DNA of 64,000 nucleotides from Pohlia nutans. Its lineage: Eukaryota; Streptophyta; Bryopsida; Bryales; Mniaceae. The notes beneath the pieces were generated by a model, which had not been told where the DNA came from, made no database searches, and saw only the letters and a program-made list of their open reading frames with translations. Where the stretch lies: positions 14,655,501-14,719,500 of the forward strand of contig CM040094.1 of NCBI GenBank assembly GCA_022496805.1, written 5' to 3'. Position 1 is the stretch's first letter; each line of letters opens with the position of its first letter. This document shows, piece after piece, positions 26,619 to 35,826 of the stretch. The translations under genes and the position numbers were made by a program.

Positions 26619-27427
26619 TTAACCCTTTAGTGCCCAACTGACCACATTATGGTCACTACAACGTCCGAAATGTAAATAGCAGAGAATCCGTGAAGAATTG
26701 GAACTCCAGTTTTGAAGTTCAGATTTGCGCACATACATTACGCATCTTCCAGAAAAAGAAATTTTCAATTTGGAATTGTACAACTATCAAAATACCTATC
26801 AACAAAACGCAAAATACTGCAAATACTTGAAAATATAGTAAATACTTACAAATACAACATATGTATTATGTAGTATTTCTTGTGTTTAGAAGTTTGTTAT
26901 CTTGTTTTGTTTTTTTGGATTGTGTTCTCTTCTTCATCTTCCACTAGTGTGTGTAATCCGATCTTGACTAATGTACCCACTAATGTCAATTTTCAACGTA
27001 TAAAATTTTGTCCTAAACCGTACATAGATAAGTCACTTTCACTTATAAATCTCACAATAATTATGTGTGAGTCTATTTTTGATATGAAAGATTGCAACGG
27101 AGAGGTGTTGACATAGGGCTAGCTGAACTTCTTTACTTTCATTTTTGAAAATTTACCTCAAATTCTATTTAACTTTGAAGTCACACACCCCCCAAAATCT
27201 TGTTTTTGAGCGTGCATTATACAGTTCAAATACATACTATAATCTTCCGATCCCACCATCAGATGATTCTCAAATTTTAATAAAATGTGTGCTCTCGAGT
27301 TGAGAATAGAATTGTACGGTTACTTTCTAATTTAACACATTCTATTTCTGGTAGTCTCAACCACAGTGGAAAAATCTACTGAAATCCAGGGCTCTGAGCT
27401 ACAGTACCCTGGGCACTAAAGGGTTAA
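26619..27427. mobile_element. TTAA-flanked MITE, family 3
   Basis: Begins TTAACCCTTTAGTGCCCA and ends TGGGCACTAAAGGGTTAA, an 18-base perfect inverted repeat with TTAA outermost. 809 bp. Its interior is shared with 16788-17400. No transposase. Confidence 0.85.
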
Positions 27428-27520
27428 AACTGTCCAACCCAAATTTTCCTTAAACCTTTTTTTGAGACTTGAAATTATTTCTAGTTTTTCTGTTGTATTG
27501 AATTTAATCAGTAGACATTC

Positions 27521-27652
27521 TTTTTTACATTTCATTCGACAAAATTTTATTGAACCGTCTTTTGTTTTTTACATTTCATTTGACAAAATTTTATTGAACC
27601 GTCTTTTGTTTTTTACATTTCATTTGACAAAATTTTATTGAACCGTCTTTTG
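27521..27652 (+). repeat. 44-bp tandem repeat, three copies
   Basis: Three consecutive 44-base units starting TTTTTTACATTTCATT and ending CCGTCTTTTG. Units 2 and 3 are identical; unit 1 differs by one base (CGAC instead of TGAC). The near identity implies recent expansion. Confidence 0.9.
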
Positions 27653-28550
27653 TTTGGTGGGTTGGACATTTTATGCTTTTCTCAATGGGTTGAAAATCAA
27701 TTTGTTGCAAATGGGACATTTGATGAGCATTTACAAATGCAAAATTGTACCTTTGGGATACTATTACCTACTACATAAGTTGGAGTGTCCCTAGTGTTCT
27801 TTTTTTTTTAGTGAAGCTTGCTTGTGTATGAATGGTGCTTTGTTTCTTTAGTAGCAACAAATTGGGTTTGCTAACACTGCATATGCCATGCATTTACGAT
27901 ATTAGTTTCCATACTAGTCTTGGATCTTAATATCTATTGATTTTCACACTTAACTCTTACAAGACAACTTGTTGTGCCCCCGCCACTTCCTTTTTTGTCT
28001 TGGTGAAGGTAATTTGTGTGTATAAATGATGCTTTACTTCCTTAGTGGCAACAAACACAACTTGCTTGCATTACACATGTCATACACCCACAATGTTGGT
28101 ATCCATACTTGTTCCATATCTCAAAATATTGTGATTCTCGCACTTAACTCCTATAAGACATATAAGCATATTATTTGATGACATGGGACATAATTTCTAC
28201 GAATGTCCAAGTGTTCAGTGACAACACTGCTTGCCACTGGCACTTAAATGATGTTGCCTCTCCTTTAGACCTTTAGTAATCTCACTACGGGACTTACAAT
28301 GTGGAACTCACTATTTGGCACATCATGGTAGTGGCATAGTGTAGAGTGGGACATTTCCTAATTGGTGTAAAGAAGAGCATCTCACAATGGCAAAAGTGCA
28401 GAAGTGGAACTCCAACACTAACCTCACCTCTTGGGAGTCATTGTGGCTCACTTTAGCATTGACCATGCGGGAGTGACAAGGAAGACCAACTTTCCTCGTA
28501 GTACTCTGGTCCAAGTACAATAGGACTTTTGGAATATGAAATGGTGAAGA
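27653..28550. other. Spacer without recognised genes
   Basis: AT-rich. Two loosely similar stretches (about 27800-27960 and 27985-28150) share phrases such as AGTGGCAACAAA and a GTATCCATACTTG-like block, so an old duplication is possible. No coding features. Confidence 0.35.
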
Positions 28551-28700
28551 CACTACAAGAAATTGCAGTCCAAATCAACATACTTGTAATCAACTATTTT
28601 CTGCTGGTTTCAACAGATTTGGAAAAACAACGGCAAAATAGATCCATTGTGCGATTGAAATCAACAAAGTGAACATTTATCTGTTGATTTCAGCAGAGGA
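28551..28700 (+). mobile_element. One-ended CACTA fragment
   Basis: CACTACAAGAAATTGCAGTCC-like sequence at 28551 matches the left terminus of the 5900-7759 element. It is followed by the same style of CAACAGATTT / CTGTTGATTT subterminal motifs to about 28695. No right terminus was found, so this is a truncated copy. Confidence 0.6.
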
Positions 28701-29619
28701 AGATGATGATGGACAATTAGAATGTACGTACATACTATTTTGAGGATTGATTGTATGTATTAGTTTTTGAAGTTGTAATATCCAGAATGGTATTTACTTT
28801 CCATATTTGGCACTTCTTATGCATACGTTTGCATGTGAGAGAAAATCTCCACGTGTATCTTGTATTAAATTAGCCCTGTTGTCATTAATTTTTTCCCCTT
28901 TCTGTACAAAGGATTTGAATAAGAAAAATAAAATCACCATATTTAGTGCATTCAGAAGCCTTTACTTTGTACGGTTAATTTTATGCAGTGCAAACTCACA
29001 ATTTACTTTTAAATGCCTCGGTTAATCCTCAAAATTGGAAATTTTGTAAAAATGCAGTATAAAATGCAACCTCGGGGGGTACAATGAACGATATATATGA
29101 TTAACATATTTACATTTTGAATTTTATATTCAATGCATACGTGTAGATCTATAATTATTGTTACCGATAATTTGTATATTATTTTAGACCTGAAATGCAA
29201 AATTAATTTGCAACTCAAGAACGAAGAAGATATTCATGATGTATTGAAGGTTTTTAAAGTGATTGGTTGAAATTTAATACTGTACGTGTAGAGATTTTTG
29301 TACTTTACCTAGTTGCTTTATTTTAGAAATTGAAATTTTAAAGGTCTTGTACTCTGAAATCTTCAAAGTTTCGGGTGACTCACTATGACCCCAGAAATTT
29401 CTTTATGGGGTGTCCCGGAAAACACGGGGCCCGAGACATACGGAGTGTGAATTATTGTAGGGGTCCACGTATTTCTGGGTTTTTCACGGGTGGGGTCCAC
29501 GTCAGTAAGTGGATTTTCGCAGATGGGGTACACGTCACTCTGGGGTCCACGTCACGGAACAGGGGTTCTCGTCCACGTCACGGAGCAGGGGCACTGAACA
29601 GGCTCAGCCTCAGCCTGTC
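28701..29619. other. Spacer without recognised genes
   Basis: AT-rich to about 29370, then GC-richer with repeats of the phrase GGGGTCCACGTCA (about 29460-29590). No coding exon recognised. Confidence 0.35.
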
Positions 29620-30046
29620 TAAGGTAGACGACCTGTTTCCGATCACCTTAAGCAATTCAGTATACTTCCGGTGGAGTAACAAATAGGCAAATAATTTTGC
29701 AGTGTAGGGAAATAGATTTGAAGAAGGTCACATATTTTTGAACAAATTTTCGGGCAATATTGAATTTACTACGAATTTTCAAAGTGAAGATTCTGTCCAA
29801 CCCGTTCTCGCAATATAGGCTGACCTATTTCCAAGAAACTGTAAAACTAAATTTCAAGAACACATGATATCATAGTAACTCGGTAACAAATTTCTATTCT
29901 CGGCGCCAACCATTCCACATTAAGAAGAAACATGTTTCCGTCACCGTTTACGAATGAATTCAAAAATAATGCAGGCTGCTTCACAGAAATAGGTTGCCCT
30001 ATATTGCGTGATTGGGGGCCTGATCGGAAACATGTCGTCTACCTTA
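29620..30046. mobile_element. MITE with TAAGGTAGACGAC termini
   Basis: TAAGGTAGACGAC.TGTTTCCG at the left is mirrored by CGGAAACATGTCGTCTACCTTA at the right, about 24 bases of inverted repeat with one mismatch. 427 bp, non-coding. GTCT sits close outside both ends but the exact target duplication is ambiguous. The TAAGGTAG start is shared with 44047-44344. Confidence 0.65.
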
Positions 30047-31048
30047 AGTCTGGCGATGGCGACTCTCGAGGGGTCTGAGGTTTGTGGCGATGGCGACTCT
30101 GTGTTTCGGTGGCGATGGTGTCGAGGGTTTGCCTGTGTGCGCGCGTGAAATTTTGAATTCCTGGTGCTGTGATCAACTTCTTTCGGAAACCCTAAGGGTG
30201 TGGTTCCGGGGTTTTAATGGCGGTGTGGCTTTATCACTCTCATAATTCTGTACTTCTTGAGTTTTGAGGGAATCAGCCAGAGGTGTTGATTTTTGGCGGG
30301 CGTTACAACGTCGTTGGGGCTCTCTTTGCTAAGGGCTGCATTCTCGAATGTTCTACAAAGGGATTATTTGTTAGTCACGTGTCTTTCATAGTACGCTCCT
30401 TGGTATGTGCAAATAATTAGAGACAGAGATGAGGATTAGGAACGTCGCATGACAGAATGTTTTCGATTTACTGAATACATTTGCAAGGGAAGAGAAGCAT
30501 TTAGTACACGGAGCTCCTGGACGGAAGGGTATCGGTGACATTTAAAAAAAATTATGCATTCTAAATGATCAGGATCATCGTCCCTGTTTCATTCATAACC
30601 GAGAGCCTTGGTTGTCTGGGTGACAGATATTAGGGTTTTGAGGTTGAGGCAAAAACCTTCGTTTTTTTGGGTGCATTTAGACACTTCTTTTGCTAATCCA
30701 GGGTTTTAGTCATCGTGATTGTTGGGAGTCTCAGGAATTATAATGCGAAGATACCAAGAATGTATTAAATAGGTGCTATTTTACTACGGAACCGGTTTCA
30801 TTGTCGGAGTTTCCTATCATTATTTCCCCCACTTACTGTAAATATCATTGATCATTCGATATCTTGATTGATATTGAGGGAGTTTCACCAAAATGCTGAA
30901 TTGAACCCTCTTTGCAAATTTCGAATGTTATGTTTGATACATACTGAGGTTTTTTGTATTTTAGAGGCTTTGAATATTATTTGACGATATCTGCCATCGT
31001 GTATTGCAGCTGCAGCATCTGAGAGACTCTAGTCAAATCAATGACCCG
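30047..31048 (+). other. GC-richer region, possible orphan 5' gene end
   Basis: 30050-30260 has GC and texture like the 5' UTR or first exon of host genes in this window, with repeated GGCGATGG phrases. An ATG frame at 30057 stops after about 30 codons and has no familiar motif. The region is abutted by transposons at 31057, so a displaced promoter or a truncated gene are both possible. I do not call a gene. Confidence 0.25.
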
Positions 31049-31056
31049 GGCAATGA

Positions 31057-31508
31057 CTCACACTAGTAGAAATCTTGTCTTATGTGACAAGTATTTAATG
31101 ACTCAATGTCGGGAATGACATGTCCGTAATGACACAAAGTCCCACTTTGTGTCATTACGGACATGTCATTCCCGACATTGAGTCATTAAAGACTTGTCAC
31201 ATAAGACAAGATTTCTACTAGTGTCAGGGGGTTCACTGGCAAAAAATTTAGAAACAACGTGCGATAAAAAATAGGGTCCAATATATTCATTGTAGATAAA
31301 TTTTGTAAAAAATGTACATGTAAAATAGGGGATTTTAAAAAAGTGAAACATGTTTACATGTAAAATACCATCACATATAATATTCTCAGGCTTTTTACAT
31401 GTAAAATACCATCACCTTATAATATTTTTTGCAAGGTAAATAACCCCCCAAATAAATAGGTCATTATTGCACGTGTATGCAAAATATACGAGGGAGTGCT
31501 TCCCCGAG
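31057..31508. mobile_element. 8-bp-TSD MITE (hAT-like), copy 1, interrupted
   Basis: The same element as 34823-35119 and 60160-60446. Target duplication GGCAATGA at 31049-31056 and 31509-31516. The element begins CTCA at 31057-31060, is interrupted by a CACTA-type foldback (31061-31223 plus TCA duplicate) and resumes GGGGGTTCACTGGC at 31227. It ends TTCCCCGAG at 31508. Eight-base duplications with short GC-rich inverted ends fit hAT-type transposition. Confidence 0.85.
31061..31223. mobile_element. CACTA-type foldback MITE nested in hAT-like MITE
   Basis: Almost perfect palindrome from CACTAGTAGAAATCTTGTC to its inverse GACAAGATTTCTACTAGTG, 163 bp, with virtually no loop around the CCCACTTTG centre. 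TCA at 31058-31060 and 31224-31226 is a 3-bp target duplication typical of CACTA elements. The insertion sits in bases 2-4 of the surrounding MITE. Confidence 0.85.
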
Positions 31509-31580
31509 GGCAATGACCCTCGGTATAAGTCGACAGTCGCTTTTCTTCAGGCTTAGCAGGCTGCGGGGAGTTTATAAGGG

Positions 31581-32069
31581 TGTCGTGCACCACTCCATCA
31601 TGTGCAGATCACATCGTGCGGTCAGGGTTCCACAAATATATTTACCATCCTTATACATTGGATTGTGACAACAGTTGAATACTTGTCATAACTAACCCAT
31701 TGGTGATAAATTAACACATTCACACAACCATCAAAAACGAAAAACAAAGACGATTGCAAATACACATAGAAATCCTGTAAAGCTAAAGCTAATGAGGCCT
31801 CCTTTACTATAATAAGGTGGAGAAAACCCCGTGAGGAGTAGAAAAACTCCACTAAAGTATACCGGTCAAGCCACGTATAAGTGTTATCAAAACACACTAC
31901 TCTACAACGAGAAAAGTACATCTAAACTTCTCCTCCGAAGGCTCAACTTTGAGAAAGATGAGCCTTTCTAGGGTTTCAAGAAGTTTATACCGATAGACTT
32001 TAAGTGGGAAGCCAAGTCCGTCAAGACCCCCCTCTCAAGTCTCCTAACAATATTGGGAAATTCCTGACA
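31581..32069 (-). repeat. LTR of the gypsy element (complete order A-B)
   Basis: Begins TGTCGTGCACC and ends TTCCTGACA: short TGTC/GACA inverted ends as in LTRs. Segment A (31581-31807) is repeated at 32072-32299. Segment B (31808-32069) is repeated at 42095-42407, where it has about 50 extra bases that are missing here. Element orientation is minus, so this is at the 3' side. AGGG precedes it (31577-31580) and follows 42407, a possible 4-bp target duplication. Confidence 0.7.
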
Positions 32070-32071
32070 GC

Positions 32072-32299
32072 TGTCGTGCACCACTCCATCGTGTGCAGAT
32101 CACATCGTGCGGTCAGGGTTCCACAAATATATTTACCATCCTTATACATTGGATTGTGACAGCAGTTGAATACTTGTCATAACTAACCCATTGGTGATAA
32201 ATTAACACATTCACACAACCGTCAAAAACGAAAAACAAAGATGATTGCAAATACACATAGAAATCATGTAAAGCTAAAGCCAATGAGGCCTCCTTTACT
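32072..32299 (-). repeat. LTR part A, second copy
   Basis: Direct repeat of 31581-31807 at about 97% identity, from TGTCGTGCACC to CCTCCTTTACT. It follows LTR 31581-32069 after only two bases (GC) and is joined directly to the 3' end of the gypsy internal region, without its part B. Confidence 0.85.
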
Positions 32300-32408
32300 C
32301 GCCCCCTGCGCCATTGGTGAAGCCCCCTTCATAATGGTGCATCTTGAATGAACACCCACGTAATCAAAAATCTTTGTGATGTTAATTGAAGTCACGCCGC
32401 TGCCAATT

Positions 32409-32580
32409 TAACTGCCTCCAGACCTCCGTTTACACCGCGGACATACCCACTTCCCAGTGGGTACTTGATCTAGCGGGGGTGTCAAACAATTCATGTGCCA
32501 ACCCGTCGAAATATATCGCATAAAATCATCGTAGCAGCTCCTTGTGCTTTCCCACATAGCATGCACTTCAGCCCGGCTGG
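32409..32580 (-). pseudogene. PHD finger at integrase C-terminus (decayed)
   Basis: After the integrase the frame reads KCMLCGKAQGAATMILCD. A small indel at about 32505-32515 then shifts the frame to one reading GWHMNCLTPPLDQVPTGKW followed by VCPRC and a stop at 32408-32410. The Cys/His spacing and the WHMNCLTPP phrase match a PHD finger (Cys4-His-Cys3), a reader of histone H3 tails. One ligand Cys (in the CDxC pair) appears changed to Phe. The likely role is chromatin-directed integration, by analogy with integrase chromodomains. Confidence 0.65.
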
Positions 32581-33951
32581 AATTAGACTCAAACTAAGAT
32601 CAACAGTACCATCTACGTGTGGTAAATGGCAAGGAGCACAATTCCTGGTATGGTCTTTCCATACTCGTCCATCACGACCTTCCAACTCCAACACGCCGCT
32701 TGAAAGCTCTTTCTTAACTCGTAAAATAATTCTGCCTGCCGTCATGTCCAATGTAGTTGGCGCTGTCTGTTGCAAATAAACGTAATCACTTGGTGCAAAC
32801 CTTCGTAGATGTGGCCGGTAGCCCCTTCCTCGAATAGTGGCATATCGCAAAGTATCACGATGTTGGGCGATAGCCAAGTTGTTAAAGGCCATGGGCATGA
32901 TGCGTTGAAATAACGTTGCCCTTCTACTACACACTTCAACCCACATGTCAGGATCGTCCATATCGACGACCGGTTGCGTATCACGTCGAATAGAAGTCGG
33001 CAATACTGGTTCTCGTCCATACAAGAGGAAATAAGGGGAAAAAGTAGCCAAAGAAGCTTGCTTGCTAAAACGATACCCTATAGCAAACCACGGTAGCTGC
33101 AAATCCCAATCTCCATGATGTCCTTTTTGCACGCCATATTTCCGAAGAGCCCGTTTGACAGTCTGTACCATGCGTTCTGCCAACCCATCTGCCTCAGGAT
33201 GATCACGAGATGTAGTGCGATGATCGATATATGTCTCCTCTAGCAAACTTTGAAATTCTCCCAAAAACTCTCGGCCTTGGTCAATCAATACTTCAGCTGG
33301 TGCGCCAAATCGGCTTAGAACTCGATCGAGGAAAACATACGCTACTCCTTCACTGAATTTGTCAGGTAGTGCCACCAACTCAATCCATTTAGAAAAATGT
33401 TCAATCATTACTAGCACATACTTGTTATGTCTCTTGCTCATTGGTAGTGGTCCTGCAAAGTCTAGACTCCATCGGGAACCAAGACCCATAATAGGTAATG
33501 GTTGTAAAATAGGCGTAGGTGCATTAAATGGTGCACAGACCCTGTCGCATACCTTGCATCGAGACACAATGCGTTGAACCTCTGCATGCATACCAACCCA
33601 CCAATATTGGCTTTGCAGTAAACTGTAAGTCCTTTTAACACCAAAATGACCAAGTTCTTCATGAATATGGAGCACAAGTTTCTCGCGCTCTAGCGGTTTA
33701 GGAACCACACGTGTCCTCCCATCTGATAGTTTCCTGAGTAGTTGAGCCCCCTCCCACTCGAACCGTTTGGCTCGTTGTAGAATCCTATCTCTCTCTTTTG
33801 GAGTTGTGTCGTGTGCCAACTCCTTACTTCTCAGGTACTCCAACACTGGTCCATCCTTATAAATGTCGTTGGCGCCCCCAGACTCCTCCTCTTCCTCCTT
33901 GTTAGGAGAACAGCCGATCGTAGAGTCTCCATTCGCCGCCAGCAAAGTCAA
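32491..33951 (-). CDS. Gypsy integrase
   Basis: 486-codon open frame. The zinc-binding H-H-C-C domain is visible (HIHEELGHFGV...CKVCDRV). The catalytic core has WSLDFAGPLP (first Asp), LIDQGREFLGEF (second Asp) and a GLAERMVQTVKRALRKYG block (Glu). It catalyses insertion of retrotransposon cDNA. The N-terminal acidic stretch links to RNase H upstream, separated by a stop at 33967. The C-terminus runs into the broken PHD finger. No inactivating change is seen within the core itself. Confidence 0.85.
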   Translation of the reverse strand: MTLLAANGDSTIGCSPNKEEEEESGGANDIYKDGPVLEYLRSKELAHDTTPKERDRILQRAKRFEWEGAQLLRKLSDGRTRVVPKPLEREKLVLHIHEELGHFGVKRTYSLLQSQYWWVGMHAEVQRIVSRCKVCDRVCAPFNAPTPILQPLPIMGLGSRWSLDFAGPLPMSKRHNKYVLVMIEHFSKWIELVALPDKFSEGVAYVFLDRVLSRFGAPAEVLIDQGREFLGEFQSLLEETYIDHRTTSRDHPEADGLAERMVQTVKRALRKYGVQKGHHGDWDLQLPWFAIGYRFSKQASLATFSPYFLLYGREPVLPTSIRRDTQPVVDMDDPDMWVEVCSRRATLFQRIMPMAFNNLAIAQHRDTLRYATIRGRGYRPHLRRFAPSDYVYLQQTAPTTLDMTAGRIILRVKKELSSGVLELEGRDGRVWKDHTRNCAPCHLPHVDGTVDLSLSLIPAGLKCMLCGKAQGAATMILCDIFRRVGT

Positions 33952-33966
33952 ACATAATGATGAATG

Positions 33967-34881
33967 TCACCCTGGCACTTCTTCTTCACCTTCCCCAATA
34001 TGCCACCTTGCTCCCGTAGAGTCCTTTTGACTAGGACATGGATTGCGGCTAAGACCGTCTGCGTCCATATTAACCAACCCAGCTCGGTGTACAACCTTAA
34101 AATCATATTCTTGCAGAATTAAGGCCCACCTTGCAAGTTTTCCCGTAAGTTTATCGGACTCCATGAACCATTTAAGTGGTTGATGATCCATGACTAGCAA
34201 GAATTCGTTGCCATAAAGATAACACCAAAAATGCGCTATTGCCCATACTGCCGCCAAACATTCTCCTTCATACGAGCTGTATTGGGCCTCTGCATTATTG
34301 TTTGATCGGCTAGCATATGCTACCACAAACTCTTTGCCCTCATCATCCACTTGGGTGATTACAGCACCAATGCCTAATGAACTCTAGTCGGTGTGCAACT
34401 GGTATGCTCTTCCCGGGATAGGTCTTCGCAAAATAGGAGCCGAAGCCAATCGTGCTTTAAGTTCCAAGAATGCTGCTTCTTGTTCATTTCCCCATACCCA
34501 TTCTTGATCATTTTTCGTAAGTATGGTTAAGGCTTTTGCGATTCGACTGAAGGCTGCTACAAACTTCCAATAATAATTTGCTAGTCCTAGAAAAGCTCTC
34601 AACCGACTAACATCCGTTGGTCTTGGTATCCCATTTAGGGCCTCAACCTTACTTTTGATCACTCCTAAGCCGCCGGGATAAATCATATGGCCCAAGTATT
34701 CCACTTGAGAGCAAAAGAATGAACATTTGCTTGGGTGTAACTTCAACCCATGATCCCGCAGTCTCTCTAACACCTTTGTTACATGTTCCCGGTGTTCCCT
34801 TTTGTTTTGACTGAAGACAATGCTCGGGGGGTTCACTGGCGAAAATTTTAGAAACAACGTGCGATAAAAAATAGGGTCCAA
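33967..34881 (-). pseudogene. Gypsy RT thumb and RNase H
   Basis: 34384-34822 encodes the RT C-terminal part (LHPSKCSFF...VEYLGHMI, FLGLANYYWKFV). A TAG at about 34385-34387 follows HTD, where a sense codon is expected, then the RNase H reads on from SSLGIGAVITQV through AYASRS, YSSYEGECLA and MDHQPLKWFM. It ends DADGLSRNP before a stop at 33967. The single nonsense codon is the only break in this segment apart from the MITE at its 5' side. Confidence 0.8.
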
Positions 34882-35119
34882 TATATTCATTGTAGATAAA
34901 TTTTGTAAAAAATGTACATGTAAAATAGGGGATTTTAAAAAAGTGAAACATGCTTACATGTAAAATACCATCACATATAATATTCTCAGGCTTTTTATAT
35001 ATAAAATACCATCACCTAATAATATTTTTTGCTAATTTTTTTTGCTAAAATAACCCCCCAAATAAATAGGTCATTATCGCACGTGTATACAAAATATACA
35101 AAGGAGTGACCTCCCCGAG
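34823..35119. mobile_element. 8-bp-TSD MITE (hAT-like), copy 2, in gypsy RT
   Basis: Begins CTCGGGGGGTTCACTGGC and ends GACCTCCCCGAG; AGACAATG at 34815-34822 and 35120-35127 is an exact 8-bp target duplication. 297 bp. The interior repeats TTACATGTAAAATACCATCAC twice. It splits the RT coding sequence directly after the YIDN catalytic box. Confidence 0.95.
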
Positions 35120-35692
35120 AGACAATGATGTTATCAATATAACATTGGGCAAATGGCAATCCAGCAAGTACCTTATCCATCACTCTCTGGAATTCTGCAG
35201 GGGCATTCTTAAGTCCAAATAGTAAGAAATTCCACTGATACAACTTATCTTTTCCATATTCATCAATACCCCAGAATGAGGTCTTTTGTTTGTCAACCTT
35301 CCGAATTGATGATAACCTGATATCAAGTCAAGCGTACTAAACATTTTTGCGTGTCCGATTGACTCAAAAATTTCTTCAGATGTTGGCATTGCATACTTAT
35401 CAGATCTTGTTTGTTTGTTTAAGGGCCGATAATCCCCGCACATCCTCTTCTCTGTCCAGTTGCCATATATGTCTTTCTTAGAAGGCATTACTGTAGCTGC
35501 AGCATATTCCCCATCAGAAAGCTCTACTAAACCGGCATCCAACAGTTCCATTGTGCGGTTCTTAATCAATACTATCTCCGCCTCACTATAACGATATGAC
35601 TTTCGAAATATGGGGGACTCGTCTTGCAAGTCAATTCTCACTTCATGTCCCTTTAGGACACTCTCAAGTCTTTCAATCCAAAAGCAAAACAA
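35120..35692 (-). pseudogene. Gypsy reverse transcriptase, N-terminal part
   Basis: Contains the RT fingers/palm: DAGLVELSDGEYAAATVMPSKKD, RMCGDYRPLNKQT, FSTLDLISGYHQ (motif A). After a small frameshift near 35290-35300 it continues GKDKLYQWNFLLFGLKNAP (motif B region) and QCYIDNIIV (motif C). The canonical second Asp of YxDD is Asn here (AAC), which should abolish polymerisation. The MITE interrupts the next codons. Confidence 0.85.
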
Positions 35693-35826
35693 TTCTTAAA
35701 TTCCTTCAAGAACTGTTGCTCGTCCCGCCGTTCCATCTCCCCTTCAAGACCCACATTTGGCTCCCAATTCTTTGCAGAGAGTGGTATCTTGACATCCGTC
35801 GTGATGGGTGGCGGTTTCCTTGGTTG

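Noticed and set aside
30057..30160. ATG frame in the GC-rich patch
   Set aside because: About 30 codons, then stop; no motif and no splice-supported continuation.
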